DNA of 64,000 nt from Siniperca chuatsi (lineage: Eukaryota; Chordata; Actinopteri; Centrarchiformes; Sinipercidae), in NCBI RefSeq assembly GCF_020085105.1, contig NC_058063.1:9870651-9934650 (forward strand), read 5' to 3'. The notes beneath the pieces are model-generated. The model was not told where the DNA came from. It did not search any database and saw only the letters and a program-made list of their open reading frames with translations. Made by a program: the position numbers and the translations under genes. This document shows, piece by piece, positions 19,371-47,100 of this stretch. The stretch's first letter is position 1. Each line of letters opens with the position of its first letter.

Positions 19371-22300
19371 ATGAATATCTTCACACAGATAGAAGTGACT
19401 GCCCCAACAGAAACGCATCCTATAATACAGTCTATAATTAACAACAACCTCAAGAAGCTCCAAAAATTACTGAGGAACAACAACAACATTAATGCACATT
19501 ACCCCTGCAAAGAGTTGGCTGACTATATAACCCCACTGATTGCTGCTGTTGTAAATCACAATAGGGATATTTGTACTTACCTACTGAAACAGAGTGCAGA
19601 CCCAAACAGTCCTTCCCAACGTGGTTTGACGCCTTTGCATTATGTCTCACTATCCAAAGCACCAGTTATTTTTGTGGAGAAACTGCTTGAAGCGAAAGCT
19701 AATCCAGATGGATGGAGTTCCATTGGACTACAACAGCGATTCACGCCGCTGCAAACTGCTGCCATCAATGACAGGGATGATGTCTTGAAAGTGCTAATGT
19801 CTGCTGGCGCACAGGTCACATTGTTACCTATCACTAATCCTGAACATATTACTCACAATGAAACAATATCTCAGATGATTCATAAGCTTGCAACGAAAGG
19901 AGATGAATTATGCTCCAAAATCAGATATTTCCTGGATATGGAAATTGCTGTGAAAGGGAAAACACCTGAAGAAGTGTTCAAAACCTTTAACAGTCACATG
20001 CTGCTGGAGCATCCTCAGACCCATCTGACCATGATTGAAACACTTTTTAATGTAACTGGACCAGATGCAGAAAGATACCGCCAGGGAAGCATCAAATGGC
20101 TGAAGGATACTGAAAATCTGAACTCCTACATTGCAGGTGCAGTCAGTCGCTTTCCAAACAGCCCCCAGAAACATGTACAATTGGCAATTATTAGTTTACA
20201 TGCAGTTTTGTGTACTGTAGAAGAGATACCAAATGAGCAATCACAAGCTATAATCCCCCAACTACTGAAACAGCTTTCTTTAAAAAATACACCTGATATG
20301 TGGCAAGTTCTTCTGCAAACACTGTACATGATAACACAGAAAACCAAAGGCACAAATGGCTGGGATCCCAACTTTATTGAGAAGTTATGCAAAACTGTTG
20401 CTCCTTTTTTGAAGGACCAATACTCCTCTGACATTAGAGTCTTCACATACGGCATATTTGGAAACTTGCTTTCAGTTGAACATGCTGTTAACATCTTTAC
20501 ATCAGTGGGGATAACTTCAGTGCCCGAGGACATACTGACATCTGCAGATATGAAGATGCTAAAAGATCTTAAAGAAGTGCTCAGACGACTGAAAAATCAT
20601 TTCAGCAAACCAAACTCGGAAAGTGAGGTCCCTACAGCCTTACCTCGATCCAAGAAAAAGAAGAAAAAGAAGAAAAAGAAGAAAAAGGACAAGTCTGAAA
20701 AGCGAGAAGATCCAAATGATGAAGTTTGTACTGCTACAACTGATCTAACAGCAGCTCCTGTTGTAGAGCCAATGTCAAATGCTAAGCCATTCAACACAAC
20801 TATTTCATTAATAGCAGACAAATGGCTACAAATCAGCAAGAGGTGGAGAGAAAAGTTAGAGAAGCTTGTTCGCACTGATGAAAGTAATGTAACCAGGGTT
20901 GGGAGCCTGATTTATGTGAATGATGCAGAATTCCGCATAGCGAAGGGAAGTGATGGTACTGAAGTCTTCTTGGGGCTGAGAGATGATGGCACTGAAGTTG
21001 CTATTAAGAGAATGTCTAAATGCAACTATCAAGTGCTGAAGAATGAGGAAGGATTTCTGCGACTTCCAGAGCTTGATCATCAATCTATTGTACGATACGT
21101 TGACTTCGCAGAGGACGAGAACTTTGGATACCTTGGTCTTCAACTTTGTGAATACACACTGGAAGAATACATCAGAAATAATGATGGTGATCCACTGAAA
21201 CTTGCCAAACAGGTTCTCAAGAGTTTAAAGGTGCTTCATTGTCAAAATCCTCCAATCCTCCACCGGGATCTCAAACCACAGAATGTTTTGATCGGTAAGA
21301 CAAGTTAAAAATATACATTTTATTAACTATCTGAAATTCAGAAAAAAAGCAACAATATTTGAATTTATAATTATCATACATAAATTTGTTTGTCTATGTG
21401 ATTTGTCCTGCAGATGTTAAAGGGAAGGCAAGATTAGCTGATTTTGGCATAAGTAGACGGTTACTTAAAGGCCAAACAACTTATCGCACAGGCAAGGCAG
21501 GAACAAAATGCTGGATGGCCAAGGAGACTTTAGAAGACGAAGCTGACATACCATACAAGTGGAGCACGGATGTACAGGTCAGTTTTTCTGCTAGACAATA
21601 ATAATTCATTGATGACTTGGTGAAAAATACTTCCTTAATTGCTCAAATGTTCTGTTAATTCTTAAGGTGGCAGGGATGCTGATTTATTATATCCTCTCTC
21701 GAGGACACCATCCTTTCGGTGACAAATCCTATAAATGTGAGAGCAACATTGATGAAGGGATCTACACTTTGGACCATGTTCGAGATGTGGTGGCAAAGGA
21801 TCTCATTGAGTGGATGATCGATAAAGAACCAAAGAACAGACCTAAAGTGGAAGAATGCTTGAATCATCCCTTCTTCTGGACCACTGACAGGTAGAATCAC
21901 TTTTATCATGGCCAATTAATTCAGATTAATTCAACTGATTTGCTATTATTTCTGTTTTGTAGCTAGCACAGCGTTAACAAGGGTTAAAGCCTCTGTGAGG
22001 CTGCTCTCAAAGGAAGGGTGGTGCTAAATGCTAACATTTGCTCACAATGACAACGCTAACATGCTGATGCTAAGCAGGTATAATGTTTACCATGGTCACC
22101 ATCTTAGTTTAGCATGATAGCATGCTAATAGTTGCTAATTAGTACTAAACACAAACTACAGCTAGGATGATGGGAGGACCAAGTATTGGAAAAGCTGAAA
22201 ATTTGACTTGATGGCACTAGATGAAAAAGTCAGGGTCATTGGAGTCGTTAGGATTCATCTTTTGGGAACCCTGAATGTCTGTACAGAATTTCTTGGCAAT

Positions 22301-23875
22301 CCATCAAATAGTTGTTGAGATATTTCAGTCTGAACCAAAGAGGTGGACCGGCCAACAGGCCGACATTGCCATCTATAGAGCCACTAGCATGGCAAGTAAA
22401 AATCAAATGATACATCAAAAGATGTCAGTGAAATGATTTACCTAAAGTTATGCTGTTCTTGTGTTGTCTTCCCAATCAACACATTTCCATAGCATTACTA
22501 TATCACCACTTTTTATTAATATGATATGACAAAAAGGTTGAAGTTGTTTATATTTTGTCCAACATGCACCCTAGACATACATTTTATTTTCCAGGAGAGT
22601 AGAATACTTGAAGAAGGTTGGAAACAGGAAGGAGGTGGAAAACTGTCGAAATGCTGACCAGGAATTCATTTCTTCGCTGGAAAAATGTGCTGGGGATGGA
22701 TCCTTCAAACAGTGGAAAAATAAGGTGACTGCAGCAGAAAGAATTTTATTCTTTGTTTGGAAGCTCACTAGTTTGTATTCCTGAAGGGCACTTTACTGTA
22801 ATTATAACTAATGTTTGGCATTATAGTTTCCTCCAGAGTTGGTCCAGAAGATGGAGGGCAAGAAGAAGCCCTACCCTGAAAACACGTTGGGATTACTGCG
22901 CTTCATACGAAACCTCCATGAGCACTAGTGAGTGAAACTGAGTTCAATATGATGAAGGGCCTTGATATGTCAAGAATAAACTCACCCACAACATCATATT
23001 CAGTCACTTTTTTCTCTGACTATTTTTTTGGTGGAAGGAATGTAAAGTGTTCACAGTGACACTAGGACTTTTTTTTCTGGAAAGAGATGTTGATATTAAG
23101 TTTTTCAATTGTAACTTTTCCCCTGAGCTCCACAAACAAAATTCCATTGACCTTCATAGTGTTGGGGTGAAGGCAGAAATTGCAAAAGTGAGAAAATCTG
23201 CTCAGAAGCTTTTGTCATTTTGACAAGTCCTTGTCTTTGGAACATTAAGGAAGTCTTTTTTTAATGATGGCAATTATTGAATGTGTTTCCCACTGTTTTA
23301 CTCATTCCCTGGTATGATTTGAATCCCCTCTCCCTTTACTTTAACATTGACCTACATCACACCTACCTCCTTTACTTTTTAACACTCCTTTACTTTTTTT
23401 CCTTTTATTGCTGCTGTTAAAACGCTTATTACTAACAAAACAAAAATGTTTTGCTACACAACATATACTTTCCTCTAATCTCTGTTATATATATAATATA
23501 TATAAACTGATGATAAGGGGTTGCAAATAGACATTTCGAGGGGTCACAAGCCAAAAAACACTGGCATATTATTGTAGATGACCGTCAGGGATTGTCTTTG
23601 TAATACAATTTTATTTCTCTGTTTGCAGTCCCGAGGATGCAGCCGAAATTGATCTGATGTTGATGTTTCTCGATCTCTTTGGATGTGCTTATACATTTGC
23701 CAAAAGCCAAGGCTGGAATTTAGAGACACCGCTGAAGGAAATGTTTACAACAAAAGTGTTTCCAAGAAACAACATCACCACCAGAGCTATAATGCCACTC
23801 ACAAACTCAGACGAGCATCTCAACTCGCCTGTTCAAGAATCTAAACACATTTCTACAATGCCAACTTCAAACTGA
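19371..23875 (+). CDS. Ankyrin-repeat / protein kinase / KEN-domain protein, copy B (RNase L- and IRE1-like)
   Basis: Six coding exons join in frame: 19371-21294, 21414-21577, 21667-21890, 22595-22724, 22827-22927 and 23629-23875, giving 929 aa. The exon structure and intron phases are the same as in copy A. The start ATG follows the acceptor at 19352. Domains are the same as in A: ankyrin repeats, helical region, 12-lysine tract, kinase with [12 protein letters not shown] and DFG, then KEN with W, R and H conserved and Gly at the usual Asp position (about residue 836). The first-exon middle part is nearly identical to A, the helical segment around 20150-20340 differs clearly, and the last exon is strongly divergent and ends in an unrelated tail. 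Before the HRD loop B has KLAKQ where A has only VYQ. Nothing breaks the frame, so it is probably functional. Roles in RNA decay or antiviral signalling are inferred from RNase L and IRE1 only. Confidence 0.88.
21965..22410. repeat. Interspersed fish repeat in the copy B kinase-KEN intron
   Basis: This is the orthologous insertion to 10376-10780 in gene A, in the same intron and orientation. It includes a segment missing from A, 'ttgggaaccctgaatgtctgtacagaatttc' in part, which makes this the more complete copy. Confidence 0.6.
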
Positions 23876-24860
23876 CACCAGGCTCGTTACTGTAGTCAAT
23901 TTAGTGGGGTCTTTACTTACATGTAAATGAGCCCTGCTGCAACTGAGCTGATTTGAATGAACTGCAGCTAAAATGTCATAACGGCTGTCTCAGTCCTGTT
24001 TTTCCAGTCTGCCTCTCTGTCCATCCCTTCGGCCACATTCTTTCTTCCCCCAGGCCCATGTATTACTTAGAAGCTCTCCAGACTTGCCATTCTTCATCCA
24101 TCCACCAGATGCCCTCAGACTTTCCCAGCAGTCCCAGACACCTCCTACATCCACCTGCTCACCTTTCCTCATTCCCCAATTACTCCCCCACAGTATTTAT
24201 GCCAGCCCATCTGCAATTGCTTCTGCCCAGATTGTCAATGTTGGTCCTACCTTTCAGATTTGTTTGATGAATCTGCCCCATTCACAAAGAATCTTAGAAA
24301 GGCTTGGGGAAAATATGTTTTGGTAGTAACTTTAAATGTATCCAGTCATGTTCTATCAATTCAAAATAAGGTGATCCGTCTGTTTAACTGTTGTCAGGTG
24401 AAACTATGCTCAATATTTCCATCAGTGCCTCCTTTATGTGTTTGGTATAAGTCTTGTGAGGGGTCGCTAGGTCACACGCTTTGTCCAAAAGTCCAAAAGT
24501 TCTGGTGTCACAATGGTATTCGGATGTACATGATATGATGAGCGGGGCCTCTTTCAGGTCCAGAAATTGCAATATTAAGTTGGTTAATTATTGCTATATT
24601 TCCATGGCAAGCTTCAATAACATGTTATTTTTTAATTTAAGGGAATGGTATTGCAAATTTGAAAAACAAAGTAATATGCAAGCTTTACTACATACAGATT
24701 CTCTGTATTTTTATCATTTTTCTTTTTGGTATATTGGATGTTATTCTCAGAATAGTTTAATAATAAGTTTTAACTTGAGTATCTAAATAAATATGTAAAA
24801 AAAATATACGATTGTGAGATGTGTTTCATTATGTTTGTGTTATGGTTATGGCATAATATC
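23876..24860 (+). other. 3' UTR and 3' flank of gene B
   Basis: No further gene was found. The stretch at 24608-24850 aligns with the 3' flank of units 0 and A; AATAAA at 24786-24791 is the candidate poly(A) signal about 0.9 kb after the stop. The C-rich stretch at 23990-24250 contains short open frames on both strands without recognisable features and is absent from unit A. Confidence 0.5.
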
Positions 24861-25274
24861 GGTCAAAGATTTCTCCCCTCTCATGCATCCAACATGTTAA
24901 TATTCTTTTTGCCATAATTCAAAGTGGAAATTGAGGCCCAGTTCATTAATGTTAAAGCTATACGAGCTAAAGTAAAGGTAAACAGCATATTTTCGATGTA
25001 ATTTGTATTTCATTCAAATGTCTCGCTTATTATTCTCTGAAATGTGCTCACAATGTGACATTTTTACAATGACAGGCTTTGAGCTTTTATTGTGAAGGAA
25101 ACCTTGTTCATTTCCGTTTTTACGGCTATTTCCTGCTCAGGAGCGCTCCAGTACGTTATTTCCGAATAATGTAGGCTATCCTATGAGACTATCTAGTGTT
25201 TCATATTTATATCGTTTTCAATTTCACAATTATTGCTCAAAACTAATTTTCTTCAAAGATAATTTTATTTTCAA

Positions 25275-25441
25275 CGTTATACCGGAAGTCGTATTTTTTT
25301 TTCTGTTCTCATTCCGTGCGACTTCACAGCAGAGCCAAAAAAAAAAGTGACGTTGCAGGACAAACAAACGGAGGAGAGGCAGCTCGCACGGGGTCAAAGA
25401 GGCAGCCTGTATCCTGACATTTTGTAAAAATATTTCGGATA
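25275..25441 (+). promoter_or_regulatory. ccdc149: Promoter and 5' UTR region of ccdc149
   Basis: ACCGGAAGTC at 25281-25290 is a good ETS/GABP-type site, common in TATA-less housekeeping promoters. It is followed by a purine-rich leader up to the ATG at 25442. No TATA box was seen. The transcription start is inferred to lie between about 25300 and 25380. Confidence 0.45.
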
Positions 25442-39469
<14,028 letters not shown>

Positions 39470-39631
39470 TGACAACTTGGCATGATCTGACATCACTGAA
39501 AGACTTAAGAAGCTTATTTAAATCCTTGTCCTTGTCGGTCTTATTGATAATTGCATCAATCACAATCATAAAAACCTTGTTGCATTCTCACAACGTAGCT
39601 CCCTTTTCCACCGAGCAGCTCTGTTTTAGTC

Positions 39632-39637
39632 AATAAA
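39632..39637 (+). terminator. ccdc149: Candidate poly(A) signal of ccdc149
   Basis: An AATAAA hexamer lies 163 nt after the ccdc149 stop codon, the first after it. A longer 3' UTR using A-rich signals near 40110-40140 is also possible. Confidence 0.45.
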
Positions 39638-40177
39638 ACAGAAAACACTTTTTCAGCCACCGCCGACAGAGCCGGAGGTGCACTTCGTATCCAGACAGGC
39701 GTGTTGCTGCACAGGAACAGACAATCTCGAAATCAATTGAGTTGCAAACTTCATGCCCTACAGGAAAAATTTAGCTAGGAAAATAACAAATATGGCTGCC
39801 TCAACTCCTGTGCCCCATATTTCCTACTTCCTTTCCCCTGCGATAAGATAATCCCAATTGTTTGCTTTCTTCTTCTTCCTAAGGGATGCCAATTAACTGA
39901 GTGCTGCAATTTGTTGTTACTCTCATAGGGGGTCCAAATTGGCTTACCAAAACTTGTAATGAATGTGTACATATGTGTAAATTAATGATATTAATATTAG
40001 AGATTCTATTGATGTCTTTTCATCTGTATGAGTGAATGTTACTGAGGTCTGTTCTTATTTTTCCTCATTTATAAGTTAATATTTGGATGAGACTATGTGT
40101 GCCTTATATGTGGAAGTATTTCTAAATATAAATGCATAAACCTGCAATATGACCTGTCTTGAAGTTGGTCTTTTCTT

Positions 40178-40199
40178 ACACACACACACACACACACAA
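40178..40199. repeat. (CA)n microsatellite
   Basis: About eleven CA units, in the downstream flank of ccdc149. Confidence 0.9.
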
Positions 40200-41929
40200 A
40201 ATCTGATTTGTTTAGTGCAGTGATTCCCAACCAGGGGTACTTGTACTACAGGGAGTACTTGGAAAGATTATGGAGTAGCTCAACTAATTTGAAAGAATAG
40301 ACTGTTAAAAAAAATAGTATAAGTAATGGATAAACAGTTGAAATAGTTAGCTAAAAGTAATGAATAGTTGAAATGGCTAAACAATGGATAAGTGTTTTGA
40401 AATAGCTAAAAGTCCAGCTTCTGCCACTTCAAGTGGTAGTAGCACAAATGCAAACTTGACCAAACCAACCTAAACATTGACGGTTCAATTCAATTTAAAA
40501 TCAACTCAAATGAACACGTTTACAACACGACAGGTAGTGTCAGTGGAGGAACCACTGATCTAGTGACGTTAAAAGCTTTTGATTGATATATTGTATCTGC
40601 TCCCTCCTTTAGACTAGGAACCACACAAGCAGGATCACCTGATCAGAACTTCAACTCTGACAGAGGCTGACTTTGTGAACTTGGTGTTGTTTGAGCTTTC
40701 ACACACAAATGAGGTTTGTTTGATAATAATGTTCTGAACCAGAAAATGAGCCCATCTCCGCAGAAAATCGCTCTGACTAATTTCTAAGTGTTCACAAGGT
40801 TGGTCTCTCATTAATTCTAAATGCAGCAGCCTCAGTCTTTTGATTATTTTACAGATTAGAGCAGCTTAACATGATTCTCTTCTTTCCAGCCTTGGGAGAG
40901 AATTGTTCCGGCATCACAAATCTACATTGAGTTGTCTAAAATCAGAAATATTCTAATTCTATTTTTAGTTGAAATAACATCCATTTTTGGAAAGATATAT
41001 ATTTTGGCTGTCCATGTTTTATATTAGTTTTGTCTGTGTCCAAAGGTTTTTTTCAGCTTAATGTACATACATATGCTAACACACATAAGTGTCTCAGTGT
41101 GATTGTATAACTTAAAGAACAAAGTCAAAGACACCAAAAGTTTTCCAGCACTGTAAAATGGATGCGCAGACACACCCGTTTTGTCTTGCAGCCAAAGTCC
41201 AGAGCCCACTGTGTATTGAGAATCAGCGGTGAGGCCTACCCTTCCTGCATGCAGGTGACAGCTGGCCTCTCCAGGCAAACACAGCGTCAAAGCCAGAATC
41301 CATGAACTGCTTATTCTGCAGAAGGCCACTTGCTATTTTTAATCTCTAACACAAAATAGAGGCGAGGAGAGAGAAAGAATTTGAGCTGGGGAGCCATGGT
41401 GTGTACCCAGTGTGGGCCCTATGCCAGGCAGCTGATTTGGCACACAGCAGCCAGCCTCTTTTTTCAAGGAGTTTTAAGTTTATAAACCAGATGGAATCTG
41501 AGCTAATGAAATTGCAAGATGATACCAGCTTGCCGTTGGGTTCCTCATAAAGTTGTTGACCAATTTTAGATTTCTGCATGCGTATGAATGCCTTGAAGAA
41601 ATTGGTTAGCTTTACATATCTGTTAGAAAAGAGAGAACATAGCAGTGAGATGCATTGTCTGATCCAGGGAAGATGTGACTGTGGAAGAAGTGAGCTGTAG
41701 TGGCTGCTCTTACAGGCCGTTTAGGACATGTGACATGGATTGAAGTTGACCATATATTTTTTTTTTATCTGTCCTGCCTTGTGTTCCTTAACCATTAGCC
41801 ATCACTTTAACCATTCCCTGCAAGGCTTTCTCACTATGTCACTTAGCTTTGAATCCTCTTTCAACATTCAATTACAACTTGTTTTTCAGGATTATCTAAA
41901 GAACGTTTTGGTGAAACATGTCAGCAGGT

Positions 41930-42215
41930 TTAAAAAAATAAACAAATTAATTATGACCAGAAACTATAACTCAATTGATATATCGATACATTTGCTTACA
42001 ACAGTAAATATATGTTGGCCAATAAGTAAAAAGAAATTGCAGTACAGATATGCCAAAGATGTGTTTGAGGTCTTTTAGAACTGGTGTCACCATTACATGG
42101 TTTGTCCACCAGAGAGCAATCTGCCAATATATCATCATTGGATTTCTTAAATTCTCCAGTATTGAGATCGGTATTGGCCTTAAAAATCCAGTATCATTCA
42201 GGCCGTACCAGAAAA
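41930..42215. repeat. Decayed interspersed repeat
   Basis: The segments 'gatatatcgatacat', 'gtccaccagagagcaatctgcc' and 'gagatcggtattggccttaaaaatccagtatc' belong to a repeat type common in fish genomes. Ends are not definable. Confidence 0.4.
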
Positions 42216-43731
42216 CCCCGAAATTGTAGGTTGAATTCCCGTTATTGATATTGGGCAGTAGTTTCAGCATACAGTGATTTCAAGCTCCAACCAGTTAGAT
42301 TAGCCATTTCAAGAACAGGAAGGCAAGGCAAGCGTCAGGTAGCGGTAGTAAAGAGAAAATGCTCTGGAAGTGTATTGGTGGTTTACTTTTATCAGTAATT
42401 AATAGAATTAACCGCATAACCACACAAACAACCACCATAAACATACTACATGAGCATTTTTGCTTGCTGAAGATTCATCCTAGACGTCGCCCCTCTGACC
42501 ATTACCTGTCAGGATTTCATTGGCCAGTATTTGGTCTTGTCACACAGCTGAAAGATTCAGGCTGCCTCCCCACACCCGAGAGAGCAAAAGAGTATTGCTG
42601 AGAGCTGTTGTAGCCAATCATCACCACTACAGATAAAATGAGGCTACGGTACCAGCAACTAGCCCATGCCAAAAGTAATCTCAGCCCCTTATCTGTGACA
42701 GCGACATCCCCCACTAGAGGGCAAGTAAAAAATGTGCATTGCGAAGTGCTTCGATTGGCCCTGTGCTGCTTAAATCACTCAGGTGTGTGTTTGCCTCTCT
42801 GTATTTGTGCTTGAAAGAGAGATCAAGGGAGGAATCATTTGTATGTGTGTGCATGCCTGTCCTATGATTTTTGTAGCTTTGTACTTAGCTGCTACCCTTT
42901 CATGTTTTAGATGTTGAGATGAGTTGTACCATATCATATATACAGCTTATCTTATCACAGTATCAACTTGCTTTGTTCTGATCCCTAGCCCCCCACTTAT
43001 CCTGCTCTGGAGCACAGATAGTGAGAGAGACCAGCCGGGTCACAGCAATGCTCACTGGCTCTAATAAGTGTGACCAGGGAGGGTTTGACACTCCATCATC
43101 TCTGGGTCCTCTAAAGGTTTGAGGGATGGGGGTGGACAGGGGCATGTGGAGCCAGCAGTTTCCAGGCCAACCACTCAGCAGGGTTAATTACTATACCAAC
43201 CAGATGCCCCTTCCAGTGATGGTCAGTGCCCTTATGATCCATGCTTCATTCACTCACCTTGCTTTTTTTTACGCTTACCTGAGTTTTATCATGTGGTGCC
43301 TCTGAGACAGGAGTTCGCAGAGCCCCGCAGGTTTGCTCCCCGGGTGCTCATTTTGAGGAGTGTAACTTTCTGCTCTGTTGTTGACAAGGCTGTTATTATC
43401 TGAGATAATAGAGGGAAGAAAAAAAAAGTTTCATGTGGAGTTAATAATTCTAATGTAGATACGATATGCATAACTGCATCATTTGCTCGGTGTGCACTTC
43501 CACATGGATTCAGCATCTCTGCAATTAACGTGTGCATTTTCTCATCACTTCAGCTGTCAAATAAGAATATGGAATAGTCAGTTGCAGAGAGGGTAATTGT
43601 GTATGCCTAAATTTCTCTCTCTCTCTGTCTTAAGGTACATGACTAACAGTGGTTAATCCCACCAGGGATTGGCATTCCTTGAAAGATGAAGGTTGTTTGA
43701 TTTTTAAGTCTTATTTACACTCAGTTTAAAT

Positions 43732-44143
43732 TAAAGAAATAGTTCAACATTTTAGGAAATACACTTATTTGTTTTCTTGCTGAGAGTCAGATGAGAAGAT
43801 TGATATACCACTCTCATAAATCCACGCTACATATGAAACTACAGCCCGATAGCTTAGCATAATCCCTGGACACAGGAGTAAATAGCTAGGCTGGCTCTAT
43901 GTGAAGGTGACATTAGACATTATTGTGGAACTACAGTGCGGAGTCCAAAACAAATTTCCTCATGGGGACAAAAATAAAGTGTAGAAACAACAATCCTTCT
44001 TTATGCTAAGCTAAGATAACTGGCTGCTGACTGTAGCCTTATATTTACCACACAGACATGAGCATGGTATAGATATTGTCATGTAACTCTCAGCAAGACA
44101 GTAAATAATAGCAATCCCCAAAATGTCAAACTATTCCTTAAAG
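43732..44143. repeat. Non-autonomous TIR repeat (teleost type)
   Basis: The left end 'aaagaaatagttcaacatttt' and the right end 'aaaatgtcaaactattccttaaag' are inverted copies. The interior 'gctgagagtcagatgagaagattgatacc'-like stretch and 'agcttagcata' are characteristic of a very common fish repeat. A central stretch near 43928-43985 seems to differ from the usual form. Confidence 0.65.
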
Positions 44144-47100
44144 CAACATCAAACTGGCATGTCCTTGAATAGTTATTCAAATGACAGAAAGATTGTAAAT
44201 ACACTGGATCTGCCATCAGCCCTCATATTAATGTAGAAGTTTCCTTGTTCACAGAATACTGGCTGCCCTGCTGCTGCCTATGGTTCTTCGTCCCCTGTGA
44301 CCTACCTCAGTAGTTTCCACATTTCCTGGAGGCAAAACTGAAACTGACTGCAACAACAACAACAAGGCTCCCAAGGCCCTGCTGGAAAGCAAGGCCTGCA
44401 AAGTCGCAGGATGTTGGAGGAGCGTGAGCTTGTGGACGGCCGATAAGCAGAAAAGCCACACCGGGGGTCAGCACGTAGCCACGCCATACAGTTAGATCTC
44501 TATTAAGATAGGGGATAGCGGGCCAGTGTGATAAGAGCTGACAGGACCTAGTGATGTGATATAAGTGATGGGACACCAGCTGCAGACGCCACTGTCCCCA
44601 GCCAGCAGGGGAATCATGGTTGGGCCGAACTTGTCCTGGGCATTGGTATAATGAGGTAGTCCTCAATTATCTTGATTCAAATTTAACAGTATTTGGGCAA
44701 TTCCTGAAAACAATCAATATAAAATATAAAAATATTCTTAACACCCAAATATAAATATTAATATCACCTCAGTAAATTACATAAAGTTTAAAAGCTCTAA
44801 ATAGTTAAACTGGAAAGGAAGTAGGTTCATTTTTGGTACCATATACAGTGTAGTTATTACCGCTAGAGTATTTTCTTTCATCTCTTCCAAACAGAAATCC
44901 CTTCATTATGTAATCTTGCACAGCTGTTGCAAGGCAAAAATGAACACAGAAGTAGATATTAATGAAAAGATTTATTCAGGAAAGTAAGCTACTTTGGTAT
45001 TTCATCAAAGGTCAAGAGTCTCATAGATCATTGCAGTTCAACATTTCCTCTCAAATGATGCAAGATTACTTTTTTGCTACAATAAGACGTGTATTATTAG
45101 TCATGTTATTTCAAGAAATTACTAGATAATTTTCAAACCTGATAACTTTAACCAGTATAGTAATATTAAAAACACAGAATATTTAAAATACTCAATTATT
45201 AATTAAAATATATATTAACCTGAGGTTTGTGTCCATTCAGAATTGTTGTTAAATAACCACAACTCTTTGTTTCTCACATCTCCTTGTTTTGGTTTTGCAT
45301 CTCTTTGTGGTCATTTTACGTGTCTTTGTGTTCTTTTTGTTCTCTTTTAGTGACATTCTGCAGGTGAAACAGAACTCTCAGTGCTGCATTTGAACGAAAT
45401 GTTACTACCCTGAGTATGCTGTGCAGCTGTGATCAATATCAACAAAAAACAAATGAAGAGTTCATTTGCAAAAACAGATAAACGCCAGTCTTAATCAAAA
45501 CAACCCAACATCAGTTTAATTTATGTTCCCTGGAGTGTACAGTAAAAAAAAATAATAATAAAGGAGTTAGGACAATTAATCAAAGTGGAGATATCTGTTT
45601 TAGCAAATGAACTCTACAAATATTGGATTGGATTTGGTTGACAGATACTCAATATTAAATGGCCGTGATCAAGATCAGGAGCAAGAAAACACGATGAAGA
45701 CATTCCTACTTTTAATTGAGCTCTGTGAGTTTCCAGCAAGAAATTTTAACAGTCACTTCCAACTGAGGATCTGGCCCAGGGGCCCCCTGAACCCTCGGAC
45801 CCCTGTTGCCTGTGCCGTTCAGTAATCCATCAATGCTCTAGTATTGTATGAAATGAAAGTATGATAGGGGCATAAAAACCTCCCCTCTGTCCAGGTCTTT
45901 AAAGCTGGCGGTTGCAGTTTGAGTGCATGTAGCAATATTCTAAATGATTAGTCCCCAGTATTGTCCATGCTCTCACCGCCAGCTCTGCAGCTATGTTTGC
46001 CAGAGCTATTTCATACACAATTGGACTGCTACTTAATAGCCTGTGAAAGAGAGACAGGCAGAACAGTGGAAAATCCCCAGTATTTAAAATTATCCTTGAA
46101 TATTAGAGCATTATGACTTTGTTGTAACGTTGACTTCTCCTTAACCATCACCATCAATCCGCCAGCTATAAGCAATGAGCCATTTGCCATTATGCAGCTT
46201 GTTAGCAATGTCCAGGCTGTGTAATTACCTGTGTCAACGGCAATGATTGTCTTCAGTGACAGATTATTCATCACTTTATAATTGCAGAGGTTGAAAGAAG
46301 GATTTTTAGCTCTTATAACAGAGCCTAGAAGTTTTAAAAAAATAAAATAAAAATGCTCATCACTTTCCCTGGTTGCACCTTCCAGTCTGGATCAAGTGTG
46401 CATGTCTGCAGAGTCCTGCAAACTACAGTCCTGATAAAACAAGAAAAATACTTCCTATTCGTTCTGGGTGGAAATCTAAAATGCATCCAGCATTATCTGA
46501 ACATAAAAGTAAACTAAGAAGTAAACAATATACTTAAAAAAACACGATTTCAGTACTCAGAAGTATTTCCATAAGATTTGTCTGATTTTCTTTTTTTTCC
46601 ACAGTTGTCTGCCCAGTTCCAACATACAGTATGGATAGATAACACCCCTTGAACCTAGGAGGTGGTTTAGTTGTAGACTATTGGCCCATATGTATGGGGT
46701 TGATGATATTAATTAGGCTAATCAGTGGTTTGATAACAGTAGAATTGGGTGCCACTGTGCCAATACACATCCTCATGGAGGCAGCCAGGAACAAGCTTTC
46801 AAATTGAATAAAATGAATGAAGACGGAGAGCAGACAATTAATTTGACTTGAAGACCAATGCTCTCATCATGTCATTCAAAATGTAATGTCGTTTATTAAT
46901 TGTGCATTTATTGTTTAGTGTTCTTAGAAGTCAATGTTTGTCACATGTATTGTATTTGATGGTAGGCTATATTAAGATTGTTTATATAAATAATGATATG
47001 TAATGTACTTAAATTACAGTCTGTTTCAATTTTTGCTCAGCACATTAGAACTAAGATCACTTAATATCCACTCAGATAAACATGATTCTGTGGTTGTGTG

